Assembly (NCBI GenBank): GCA_030038035.1
Contig: JASHPP010000275.1
Span: 1-14,882 of the forward strand
Origin: Trebonia sp.
GTDB lineage: Bacteria > Actinomycetota > Actinomycetes > Streptosporangiales > Streptosporangiaceae
Direction: 5' to 3'
Length of the DNA: 14,882 nt
The position numbers and the translations under genes are program-made. Shown here piece after piece: positions 1 to 6,542 of this stretch (positions are counted from its first letter, which is position 1; each line of letters starts with the position of its first letter). Under the pieces are notes generated by a model. The model had not been told where the DNA came from and did not search any database. It saw only the letters and a program-made list of their open reading frames with translations.

Positions 1-1007
1 GGCTCGGCCGCCGCGACGTCCGGCACGTCGGTTGCGGGGACGCCGGGCTGCGAGGGCGCGGGAGCGCCGCCCTGAGCGGCCACCGCGGGCGACTGCTGCG
101 ATACGGCAAGCGGCGGCGTCGACGGCGTCTTCATCGTCGGTATGTAGCGGTTCAGCGCCATGGTGTACGGCTCGGGCAGCCAGGGCTCCCCGACCGCGCC
201 GACCGCGCCCTCGCCGAGCTGGTCGAGCAGCTCACTTGGCGTCGGCCGGTCCGCGGGGGCCTTGGTCAGGCAGCGCTCGATCAGCGGGCGGATCTGGTCC
301 GGCACCCGGGTCAGGTCCGGCTCGCGGTTCACCACCCGGTACATCAGCGCGGGCGTCGGCCCGCTGCCGAACGGTCCCTCGGCGGTGGCCGCGTAGGTCA
401 TCACCGCGCCCAGGCTGAACACGTCGCTCGGCGCGCCGACCGCCGACCCTTCGGCCTGCTCGGGGGACAGGTATCCGGGCGAGCCCATGACCATCCCGGT
501 CTGGGTCAGCATGCTGGCCTCGCGCGCCCGGGAGATCCCGAAGTCGATCACCCGCGGCCCGTCGTGGGCGAGCAGCACGTTCGACGGCTTCAGGTCCCTG
601 TGCACCACGCCGGCCGCGTGAATGGCCTGCAGTCCCTCCGCCAGGCCCGCGAACAGGGTGAGCAGGGAATCGACAGGCAGCGGCCCCTGATCCTCCACCG
701 CCTCCGACAGCGAGGGCCCGGCCACGTACGCCGTCGCCAGCCACGGGACCGGGCTCTCCACGTCCGCGTCCACGACCAGCGCGGTGAACATCCCGCCCAC
801 GTTGCGCGCCGCGGCCACCTCCCGCGCGAACCGCGCGCGGAATCCGGGTTCCCCGCCAAGCTCCGGGCGGATGACCTTGACCGCCACCAGCCGCCCGCCG
901 GGAGACCTGGCCAGATACACCTGGCCCATGCCCCCGGCACCGAGCCGGCCCAGCAGGCGGTAGTGCCCGACCGTTACCGGATCGGTAGGCAGCAGATCCT
1001 TTATCAT
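1..1007 (-). CDS. Ser/Thr protein kinase, Hanks/PknB type (partial, C-terminus outside window)
   Basis: Cytoplasmic kinase domain that phosphorylates Ser/Thr of unknown partners. The reverse strand reads open from the ATG at 1007 to the left edge, giving 335 residues. Visible motifs are the Gly-rich loop GAGGMGQVY (23-31), the ATP lysine K44 in VAVKV, a helix-C Glu near 63, the catalytic loop HRDLKPSN (136-143, D138), DFG (155-157), activation-segment threonines T168/T170 and SPE (181-183). All catalytic residues are present, so the domain should be active. It ends near residue 270 and a Pro/Ala/Gln-rich linker follows, as in actinobacterial kinases that carry a membrane or sensor domain further on; that part is not visible. 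A GGGGGA ribosome binding site lies six bases before the ATG. The gene diverges from the phosphatase at 1454. The partner domain and target are unknown. Confidence 0.95.
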   Translation of the reverse strand, partial: MIKDLLPTDPVTVGHYRLLGRLGAGGMGQVYLARSPGGRLVAVKVIRPELGGEPGFRARFAREVAAARNVGGMFTALVVDADVESPVPWLATAYVAGPSLSEAVEDQGPLPVDSLLTLFAGLAEGLQAIHAAGVVHRDLKPSNVLLAHDGPRVIDFGISRAREASMLTQTGMVMGSPGYLSPEQAEGSAVGAPSDVFSLGAVMTYAATAEGPFGSGPTPALMYRVVNREPDLTRVPDQIRPLIERCLTKAPADRPTPSELLDQLGEGAVGAVGEPWLPEPYTMALNRYIPTMKTPSTPPLAVSQQSPAVAAQGGAPAPSQPGVPATDVPDVAAAE

Positions 1008-1453
1008 GCCGTTCCCCCGCTACAATCCCACGGCGGCATTTCCACAGCCTGGCACAACACCGATGGCATCACAACAAAAGGCTGCACAATTAGCCGAACA
1101 TGCCAACACATATGATCGCTCGCCCCCACTTAGCAAAAACGTGTAAGCAAGGTTTATCAGTGCAAAAGGATGCCATGCCACCTGTCCTGCCGGCCAGTAT
1201 TTCGGTCATCAGGGTGAGAAGATTATGACCTGAAAGTAAGGTCGCTTCGCACCGACCAGGGTGACCCCGGCCTACCTGGCGGGACAGCGGCCACCCGCAG
1301 ACGGCGGGAGACCCGGCACCTGGCCGGCCGCCCAACCGGTGCCGAGGGCCGCTGAGCAGGCGCAACGGCTCGTTCGGAATATTCATCAAGAACTGGGAAC
1401 ACGACCTTCCCAATTGTCACCAGGCGTTTACCGGCGGACGGCAAAGTCTGCGC
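1008..1453. other. Divergent intergenic region, kinase / phosphatase
   Basis: No convincing gene is present. About 1020-1250 is clearly richer in A+T than the flanking genes, as expected for a two-way promoter region. Structures seen are the inverted repeat TGGGAA-7-TTCCCA (1394-1399/1407-1412), a GACCT-7-AGGTC pair (1227-1231/1239-1243) and the 8-base palindrome GAATATTC (1377-1384). A TTGTCA hexamer at 1414-1419 could be a -35 box, but no good -10 follows. No confident promoter can be named for either direction. Confidence 0.6.
1394..1412. promoter_or_regulatory. Inverted repeat upstream of phosphatase, possible operator
   Basis: Perfect 6-base arms TGGGAA and TTCCCA separated by seven bases, 42 bases before the phosphatase ATG and just before a TTGTCA hexamer. 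The position suits a regulator site. The arms are short enough to occur by chance. Confidence 0.3.
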
Positions 1454-3175
1454 ATGCCAGATGACTCGGGCTCCGGCTTGTCCAGGCGGCAAGTGCTCGC
1501 CGCCAGCGGCACGGGGCTGCTCGCGGCCACCACCGCCGCGCAAGCGCGCGCGGCGAGCGGGCGGCTGCGACCCGGCCCCCATGGCGACGGCACGCCGGAG
1601 CAGATCCACCTCACCTGGGGCGACGACCCGGCGCGGAGCGTCGTGGTCTCGTGGGCGTCCGCCGGCCAGGCGGCGCGGCCCCGGGTGCGGATCGGGCAGC
1701 GGGTCATCCCGGCCGAAGAGCGCGCCTACACCGACGGGCTCAACGGGACCACGGTGTGGACCTATCACGCGCGGGTGCACGGGCTGCGTCCCGGCGCGAC
1801 CTACGGGTACGCGGTCACCGCCGACAACGACGGCAACTCCGCCGACCCGTTCAGCGCCACGTTCACCAGCGCGCCAGAGGGGCGGGCCGCGTTCCGGTTC
1901 ACCAGCTTCGGCGACCTCGCGACGCCGAACACCAGCTGGGTCCTGTCCTACGGTCAGTCCGCGTACGCGGTCGGGGCGGTGGAGTCCTTCCAGCCGCTGT
2001 TCCACCTGCTCAACGGCGGCCTGTGCTACGCCGGCCTGAACCCGGCGGCGCAGCCGCAGGTGTGGCGGGACTTCGGCAACAACAACCAGGCGTCGGCCGC
2101 CAACCGGCCGTGGATGCCGGTGCCCGGCAACCACGAGATCGAGTTCGGCAACGGGCCGCAGGGCCTCACCTCCTACCTGACCAGGTACACGCTGCCGCAC
2201 AACGGGACACCGGGCCTTGAGGGCCGCTGGTACTCGTTTCGCATCGGCGCGGTGCTCTTCGTGTCGCTGAGCGCCGATGACGTCGTCTACCAGGACGCGG
2301 GCGCGTTCGTTGCCGGGCCCGGGCCGCTTGCCCCCGCCCCGTCCACCGGCAACCCGCCGATCCCGGCCGGCACCTCGCTGTACGTGCACGGCTACTCGGG
2401 CGGCGCGCAGACCCGCTGGCTCGAGACCACGCTGGCGACGGCGCGGCGGGACGCCTCGATCGACTGGATCATCGCGCAGATGCACCAGTGCGCCTGCTCA
2501 TCCTCACTCGACGGCAACGGCTCGGACCTGGGCATCAGGGAAGAGTGGCTGCCGCTGTTCGACCGCTACGAGGTGGACCTGGTGCTCTGCGGGCACGACC
2601 ACGACTACGAGCGGTCGTTTCCCGTGCGGGGGTTCGACATCGGGGCGGGCACGGACGCGGGCACGGCCGCGCCGGCCGACACCCGGCGGCCGCACCCGGT
2701 GACCACGGTCGACAGCGGCGTCTTCGACACCAGCCAGGGCACCGTGCACCTGATACTCGGCTGCGGCGGCACCAACGCGAACCTCGACGCCTACGGCCTG
2801 GACGCCGCCGGCGGGCTCCCGCGGGCGAAGGTGTTCGCCCGCGCCAACCGGCCTGTGCCCGCCGGCACGCCTGGCGTCTACGCCCGGCCGGACGCCGACG
2901 CGGTGGAGGACGCGACCTGGTCCGCCCGCCGGGACACCTCGACCGGCTACGGGATCGCGGTGTTCGACGTGAACCCGGGCACGGAAGCGGGCGGGCAGAC
3001 CTCGATCACCGTCACCCACTACCACGCGGTGGGCGCCGACCCGGTCAACCCGGCGACAGGCCAGCCGGGGGCGCCGACCGACGATTACACGGTGTTCGAG
3101 ACGTTCACCTTGATCAGGCCGCGCTCGGACGGGCGCCGCTGGCACGCCAAGCAGTCGTCGGCGGTCGTGCTGTAG
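1454..3175 (+). CDS. Tat-exported purple acid phosphatase-like metallophosphoesterase
   Basis: Predicted secreted binuclear-metal phosphoesterase, 573 residues, a normal length for actinobacterial members. The N-terminus has a twin-arginine signal, SRRQVLAAS (R11, R12), then an Ala-rich hydrophobic stretch; this decides the ATG at 1454, although its ribosome binding site is weak. A fibronectin-III-like purple acid phosphatase N-domain (about 45-140) precedes the catalytic domain. Metal-site motifs are FGDL (D154), GGLCY (G189, Y192), GNHE (N226, H227), QMHQ (H344) and GHDHDYE (H381, H383). Spacing matches kidney bean purple acid phosphatase (D164 to N201 is 37, as is G189 to N226; H286 to H323 is 37, as is H344 to H381). 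The oddity is Gly189 where the family has the metal-bridging Asp (codon GGC, 2018-2020). Activity is therefore in doubt although the rest of the site is intact. The gene stands alone and a hairpin follows. Confidence 0.92.
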   Translation: MPDDSGSGLSRRQVLAASGTGLLAATTAAQARAASGRLRPGPHGDGTPEQIHLTWGDDPARSVVVSWASAGQAARPRVRIGQRVIPAEERAYTDGLNGTTVWTYHARVHGLRPGATYGYAVTADNDGNSADPFSATFTSAPEGRAAFRFTSFGDLATPNTSWVLSYGQSAYAVGAVESFQPLFHLLNGGLCYAGLNPAAQPQVWRDFGNNNQASAANRPWMPVPGNHEIEFGNGPQGLTSYLTRYTLPHNGTPGLEGRWYSFRIGAVLFVSLSADDVVYQDAGAFVAGPGPLAPAPSTGNPPIPAGTSLYVHGYSGGAQTRWLETTLATARRDASIDWIIAQMHQCACSSSLDGNGSDLGIREEWLPLFDRYEVDLVLCGHDHDYERSFPVRGFDIGAGTDAGTAAPADTRRPHPVTTVDSGVFDTSQGTVHLILGCGGTNANLDAYGLDAAGGLPRAKVFARANRPVPAGTPGVYARPDADAVEDATWSARRDTSTGYGIAVFDVNPGTEAGGQTSITVTHYHAVGADPVNPATGQPGAPTDDYTVFETFTLIRPRSDGRRWHAKQSSAVVL

Positions 3176-3187
3176 CGCTGCGGCGCC

Positions 3188-3208
3188 GGGGCGGGCGAGC
3201 ACCGCCCC
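3188..3208 (+). terminator. Hairpin after phosphatase gene
   Basis: Perfect 7-base arms GGGGCGG (3188-3194) and CCGCCCC (3202-3208) with a 7-base loop, 12 bases after the phosphatase stop. There is no T-tract, which is common for GC-rich actinobacterial terminators. Function is inferred from position and stem. Confidence 0.5.
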
Positions 3209-3237
3209 CACGCTCACCTCGTCCACTAGCTCAGGCG

Positions 3238-3276
3238 CCTGACCCGCCAGCTGCCCGGAGCGGCTGGCGGGTCAGG
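3238..3276. terminator. Strong bidirectional hairpin between convergent genes
   Basis: Arms C+CTGACCCGCCAGC (3238-3251) and GCTGGCGGGTCAG+G (3263-3276) pair perfectly over 14 bases. Inner T-G, G-C and C-G pairs can extend the stem to 17 with a 5-base loop. It lies between the phosphatase stop (3175) and the stop of the small membrane protein read from the other side (3295), so it can serve both transcripts. No T-tract follows on either strand. Confidence 0.7.
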
Positions 3277-3294
3277 GGTGCTGAGAGAGTGCTG

Positions 3295-3546
3295 CTAGCG
3301 AGCCCTGCTCGTAATCACCAGACGGCGGGCGAGCTCCAGGTTCGCCGCCGCCGCGACGAACAGCGCCAGTCCCCACCAGGAGCCCACGCCGCAGAAGACC
3401 GCACCGAGGACGATCAGGAACACCCCCGCGATTGCGCGCACGGCCGCCACGGACCTGGGGGCGCGGAGCGCGAACGGGAAGATCGCGCCCTGCCTGAGGT
3501 TGGATCCCAGCGAGGTGCAGGTGCTGGTGTTGGTCTGCGCGTTCAT
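3295..3546 (-). CDS. Small two-helix membrane protein, DUF2892-like
   Basis: 83-residue protein. The start is the ATG at 3546, chosen because GGGAGGT lies a few bases upstream; a GTG at 3603 would add 19 residues but sits inside the operator palindrome and has no such site. After a polar N-terminus (1-35) there are two hydrophobic segments, about 36-53 and 56-71, joined by a short turn containing GSWWGL, then a basic tail. The tight helical hairpin and the GSWWGL turn resemble the DUF2892 / YgaP transmembrane family, whose role is largely unknown. Expression is probably controlled at the palindrome-covered promoter 48-76 bases upstream of the start. It converges with the phosphatase and diverges from the D-amino-acid oxidase. 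Confidence 0.7.
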   Translation of the reverse strand: MNAQTNTSTCTSLGSNLRQGAIFPFALRAPRSVAAVRAIAGVFLIVLGAVFCGVGSWWGLALFVAAAANLELARRLVITSRAR

Positions 3547-3588
3547 CGGACTACCTCCCGCGTGCTGCCTATCGCTATCTCTCTTATA

Positions 3589-3608
3589 GCAATGTGATAT
3601 CACTTTGC
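3589..3608. promoter_or_regulatory. 20-base near-perfect palindrome, probable repressor operator
   Basis: GCAATGTGATATCACTTTGC is self-complementary except for one mismatched pair (3593/3604), with the perfect core GTGATATCAC at 3594-3603. It covers the predicted -10 box of the minus-strand gene and lies 56-75 bases before the ATG of the D-amino-acid oxidase, so one dimeric regulator could act on both genes. No regulator gene is adjacent. Confidence 0.55.
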
Positions 3609-3622
3609 GGGCGTGCGGTCAA
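3594..3622 (-). promoter_or_regulatory. Predicted promoter of the small membrane protein gene
   Basis: On the minus strand TTGACC (3617-3622) and TATCAC (3594-3599) are separated by exactly 17 bases, a good housekeeping-sigma match at -35 and a fair one at -10. Transcription would start near 3587, giving a leader of about 40 bases with a strong Shine-Dalgarno. The -10 box lies inside the palindrome at 3589-3608. Confidence 0.5.
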
Positions 3623-3663
3623 GGGGTGCCGGCAGGGCGGGCCGGCCCGTGTAGCGTCGTGGC

Positions 3664-4638
3664 ATGACTGCAGTTGACGCGCTTGTGGTGGGCGCCGGCG
3701 TGGTCGGGCTGACCACCGCGATCTCGCTGGCCGAGGCGGGCCTCGCGACCCGCGTCGTGACGGCGGACCCGCCGTCGCGGACCACCTCGGTGGCGGCCGG
3801 GGCCATCTGGGGGCCGGTGCGGTGCGGCCCGCCGGACCGGTGCCGTGAGTGGGCACGGGCCGGCCTGGACGTGCTGTCGGAGCTGGCCGGCGAGCCCGCG
3901 GCCGCGATCCGCCAGGTGCGCGGGCGGGAGGTGTCGCAAGAGCCCGCAGCGCCGCCTGACTGGCTGGACCTGCTGCCAGGCGGCGTGGCGATGTGCGCGC
4001 CGACGGAGCTGCCCGACGGGTTCGCGGCCGGCTGGTGGTACACCGCGCCGGTGGTGACCATGCCGTCGTACCTGGATTACCTGCTGGCGCGGTACGCGGC
4101 GGCGGGGGGCTCGGTGGAGGTCGCCGCCGTCGCGTCCCTGCAGTCGCAGGACGCGCCTGTCGTGGTGAACTGCGCAGGCATGGGCGCCAGGGAGCTCGTG
4201 CCCGACCCGCTGCTTGAGCCGGTGCGCGGGCAGGTCGTGGTGGTGCGCAACCCGGGCATCGAGGAGTTCTACATCGACCACGGGCTGCGCGGCTCGGAGT
4301 ACGTGTACCTGTTCCCGCACGGCGACGTGGTGCTGCTCGGCGGCACCGCGGAGGAAGGTGCATGGGACCTGGCCGCCCGGCCCGAGGTAGCCGAACGGAT
4401 CCTGCGCGACTGCTCGGCCGTCCATCCCCGCCTGCGCGGGGCGCAGATCGTGGCGCACCGGGTCGGGCTGCGGCCGTGCCGGCCGCAGGTGCGGCTCGAG
4501 GCCGAGCGGCTGCCCGGCCCCGGCGACCGGGTGCTCTGGCACAACTACGGGCACGGCGGCGGCGGGGTGACGCTGGCGTGGGGATGCGCCCGCGAGATCA
4601 CCGCGGCCGTGCTGGCGGGGACGGCGCCCGCCGCGTGA
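3664..4638 (+). CDS. D-amino-acid oxidase (FAD-dependent)
   Basis: 324 residues, the usual size for bacterial D-amino-acid oxidases. Predicted to oxidise D-amino acids to 2-oxo acids, ammonia and hydrogen peroxide in the cytoplasm. The N-terminal dinucleotide fold has GAGVVGL (10-16); NCAGMGAREL and PVRGQVV are typical of the family. VGLRPCRPQVRLE contains R270, the counterpart of the substrate-carboxylate-binding R283 of the pig enzyme. The family signature HNYGHGGGG starts at H293 and runs into TLAWG. The VYLFPHG segment supplies an active-site Tyr. This combination points to DAO rather than glycine oxidase ThiO; no thiamine genes are nearby. The ATG at 3664 fits the fold, though its ribosome binding site is weak. 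It is followed after 19 bases by the acyl-CoA-dehydrogenase-like gene, so the two are probably cotranscribed. Exact substrate is unknown. Confidence 0.9.
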   Translation: MTAVDALVVGAGVVGLTTAISLAEAGLATRVVTADPPSRTTSVAAGAIWGPVRCGPPDRCREWARAGLDVLSELAGEPAAAIRQVRGREVSQEPAAPPDWLDLLPGGVAMCAPTELPDGFAAGWWYTAPVVTMPSYLDYLLARYAAAGGSVEVAAVASLQSQDAPVVVNCAGMGARELVPDPLLEPVRGQVVVVRNPGIEEFYIDHGLRGSEYVYLFPHGDVVLLGGTAEEGAWDLAARPEVAERILRDCSAVHPRLRGAQIVAHRVGLRPCRPQVRLEAERLPGPGDRVLWHNYGHGGGGVTLAWGCAREITAAVLAGTAPAA

Positions 4639-4657
4639 GTTCTGCCAGAATGTCCCG

Positions 4658-5674
4658 GTGGACATTGTGCGGACGGCGCAGCGCATCGCCGACGAGGTTC
4701 TGTTCCCCGCCGCGCTGGCGACCGACGCCAGCGACGTGCTGCCGCGCGAGCTGCTCGACGCGCTGGCCGACGCCGGGCTGTACGGCGTCGCGGCGCCGGA
4801 AGAGGCGGGCGGGCTGAACGCCGACTTCGGCACGGCCTGCGCGGTCCAGGAGGCGCTGGCCAGCGGCTGCATGACGACCGCGTTCGTCTGGGTGCAGCAC
4901 ACCGGGCTCGTGCACGCCGTGGCGGCCAGCGACCGCGCCGAGCTGCGGGACAGGTGGCTGGCGCCGCTTGCCTCCGGCGCGATCCGCGGCGGGCTCGGCA
5001 GCGGCGGCCTGCTGCCCAAGCCGACGCTGCGCGCGCGGCGCGACGGCGACCGCTGGCTGCTTGACGGGGTGTCTCCGTTCGTCTCCGGGTGGGGACGCAT
5101 CGACGTGATCCACGTCGCCGCGCGCACCCCCGAGGACCAGGTCGTCTGGCTGATCGTCGACGCGGCGCAAGGCCCGTCGCTGCGCGCTGAGCGGCTGCGG
5201 CTCGCCGCGCTCAACGCGACCGCGACGATGCGCGTCACGTTCAGCGCGCTGCCTGTCGCCGCGGACCGTGTCACGGGGCTGCACCCGTACGGCGCCGGTG
5301 GCGCTGTCGGCGCCGGCGCCGTGCCGGAGGTGCTGCGGGTGCACGCCGCGATGGCGCTTGGCGTCGCGGCGCGCTGCTGCCGGCTGCTCGGGCCGACGTC
5401 GCTTGACGGCGAGCTGGCGTCGGTGCGGGCCGGGCTCGACGAGCTCGGCCCGCACCTGCCTGCCGCGCGGGCCGCCGCGGGCGAGCTCGCGGTGCGCGCG
5501 GCCGCGACGCTCGCCGCGACCGAAGGCAGCCGTTCGCTGCTCGTGGCCGATCACGCGCAGCGGCTGCTGCGCGAAGCGATGTTCACGCTCGTCTACGCGC
5601 TCGGGCCGGCGTCCCGCGCCGCGCTGCTTGCCAGGCTCGGCGCGGTCGCGGACGGTGCCGTCACCGGACGTTAG
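4658..5674 (+). CDS. Acyl-CoA dehydrogenase-family flavoprotein (short form)
   Basis: 338 residues against about 380 for classic acyl-CoA dehydrogenases. The N-terminal helical region has LLDALADAGLYGVAAPEEAGG, shown here only to place the family's typical G-L-x-G-V-x-x-P-E-x-x-G-G pattern (about 34-50). The middle beta domain has DGDRWLLDGVSPFVSGW, typical of the FAD/substrate-binding part. The C-terminal helical domain ends around ADHAQRLLREAMFTLVYALG. I do not see the C-terminal Tyr-Glu-Gly motif that carries the catalytic Glu in medium-chain enzymes, so the reaction may differ; related flavin monooxygenases share this fold. The start is GTG at 4658; the ATG at 4650 is out of frame. Probably in operon with the D-amino-acid oxidase. 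Substrate unknown. Confidence 0.8.
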   Translation: MDIVRTAQRIADEVLFPAALATDASDVLPRELLDALADAGLYGVAAPEEAGGLNADFGTACAVQEALASGCMTTAFVWVQHTGLVHAVAASDRAELRDRWLAPLASGAIRGGLGSGGLLPKPTLRARRDGDRWLLDGVSPFVSGWGRIDVIHVAARTPEDQVVWLIVDAAQGPSLRAERLRLAALNATATMRVTFSALPVAADRVTGLHPYGAGGAVGAGAVPEVLRVHAAMALGVAARCCRLLGPTSLDGELASVRAGLDELGPHLPAARAAAGELAVRAAATLAATEGSRSLLVADHAQRLLREAMFTLVYALGPASRAALLARLGAVADGAVTGR

Positions 5675-5706
5675 GCCCAATGCCGGGGAGTTGAGGCAAT
5701 TGGGCC
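5674..5706 (+). terminator. Stem-loop at the end of the D-amino-acid oxidase operon
   Basis: GGCCCAATGCC (5674-5684) pairs with GGCAATTGGGCC (5695-5706) through eleven pairs with one bulged base and a 10-base loop. It begins on the last base of the stop codon, so it is well placed to terminate or stabilise the upstream transcript. There is no T-tract. Confidence 0.55.
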
Positions 5707-5754
5707 ATTGGCGCAGCTGGCCCGATACAGCCGGGCCGTTGGCGCAGCTGGCCC
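5702..5754. repeat. Two copies of a 22-base repeat, period 31
   Basis: Copies at 5702-5723 and 5733-5754 read GGGCC(A/G)TTGGCGCAGCTG followed by GCCC, with 21 of 22 bases identical and a non-conserved 9-base spacer. Each copy has inverted ends (GGGCCA with TGGCCC in copy 1, GGGCC with GGCCC in copy 2). The first copy shares its start with the right arm of the stem-loop at 5674-5706. Confidence 0.75.
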
Positions 5755-5773
5755 AGTCACGAGGACACGCCGG

Positions 5774-5878
5774 GTGGCCGTGCTGATCCTGGTCTTCGCG
5801 GTCAGGCTGGTGCGCCGCTGGCTGCGGCACCGCCGTTGGGCGGCACTGGCCGGCGCCCGCGCCGGACGCGCGGTCTAG
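5774..5878 (+). CDS. Possible very small membrane peptide (34 residues)
   Basis: A GTG at 5774 opens a 34-residue frame starting VAVLILVFAV, one hydrophobic stretch of about 12 residues, then an Arg-rich segment RLVRRWLRHRR and an Ala/Gly/Arg tail. It would be a single-span or membrane-surface peptide. No good Shine-Dalgarno is seen. The frame is in phase with the preceding flavoprotein stop and open all the way back to it. Its TAG overlaps the stop of the DUF1349 gene in a shared CTAG. This could be chance in GC-rich DNA, so the call is weak. Confidence 0.22.
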   Translation: MAVLILVFAVRLVRRWLRHRRWAALAGARAGRAV

Positions 5879-6483
5879 CTGCCGTCGCGCAGGTCGGCGG
5901 GCGCGCCGGGCTGGTAGGCGATGTTGTCGAAGACGGCGGTGCAGCCGGGGCCCTGGGGCGACTGGGCGAGGAAACCGACGCGCACGCCTGAGGACTCACC
6001 GAGCGTGAAATAGCGCAACAGCCGCCACCAGGCGCCGTCCGCTGAGGCGTGGAACGCCCACGCCCGGCCGGACCGGGTGATCCGCAGCCACAGCGGGCCG
6101 CCCCCGGTCTCGAACGAGTTGCTGTCGTCCGAGGTGGCCCGCGTCACCACGGTCACCGCGGTCGGGCGGTGCTGCGGGGACATCTCGTAGCAGAGCTTGG
6201 CCCACCTCCGCTCGCTCAGGTACAGCAGGAGCACGCCCGCGTCGTGGGCGCTGCCGAAGCTGACAGCGACCCGCGCGGCGAGCATGAAGTCGCGATCTGG
6301 CGGCAGCCCGGTCAGCCGGCCCGCGTCCGGCCGGGCCCCCTCGTCGCCGGCCGGGTCGATGAACAGGTCGGACTTCGCGCCGCTGGTCAGCGCTAGCGCC
6401 CCGCCGGACACGACGGCCTGGCACGCCGGGTTCCCCGACGGCTGCAGCGGAAACGGCAGTCCTGGAAGGACCAAATCGGTCAT
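5875..6483 (-). CDS. DUF1349 family protein (concanavalin A-like fold)
   Basis: 202 residues from the ATG at 6483; a GTG at 6516 would add 11 residues and cannot be excluded, since neither start has a well-spaced Shine-Dalgarno. There is no signal peptide, so it is predicted cytoplasmic. Family features include KSDLFIDPAGD near the N-terminus, the central GVLLLYLSERRWAKLCYE, the PLWLRITRSGRAWAFHASADG segment and VRVGFLAQSPQG near the end, which together match the YesU-like DUF1349 jelly-roll proteins thought to bind carbohydrate or small ligands. No catalytic residues can be assigned. It is transcribed away from the amidase at 6543, with only 59 bases between the two starts. Confidence 0.8.
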   Translation of the reverse strand: MTDLVLPGLPFPLQPSGNPACQAVVSGGALALTSGAKSDLFIDPAGDEGARPDAGRLTGLPPDRDFMLAARVAVSFGSAHDAGVLLLYLSERRWAKLCYEMSPQHRPTAVTVVTRATSDDSNSFETGGGPLWLRITRSGRAWAFHASADGAWWRLLRYFTLGESSGVRVGFLAQSPQGPGCTAVFDNIAYQPGAPADLRDGS

Positions 6484-6542
6484 TCCCGCAGTCTGCCACG
6501 GGACATCCCGCGGCACGCGCCGCAGCGGGAGATCATGGGGTC

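Noticed and set aside
1090..1413. 107-residue minus-strand frame in the intergenic region
   Set aside because: TTG start, no Shine-Dalgarno, no recognisable domain, and it spans the A+T-rich promoter-like stretch.
3547..3603. N-terminal extension of the small membrane protein from GTG 3603
   Set aside because: It would start inside the palindrome and skip the strong GGAGGT site that serves the ATG at 3546.
3664..4638. Glycine oxidase ThiO
   Set aside because: The VGLRPCRP and HNYGHGGGG signatures fit D-amino-acid oxidase, and no thiamine genes are adjacent.
3619..5274. 551-residue minus-strand open frame
   Set aside because: It lies opposite the D-amino-acid oxidase and flavoprotein genes and is an Arg/Pro/Ala-rich shadow caused by GC-rich codons; no family motif.
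5702..5754. Beginning of a CRISPR array
   Set aside because: Only two repeats with a 9-base spacer, too short for CRISPR spacers, and no cas genes.
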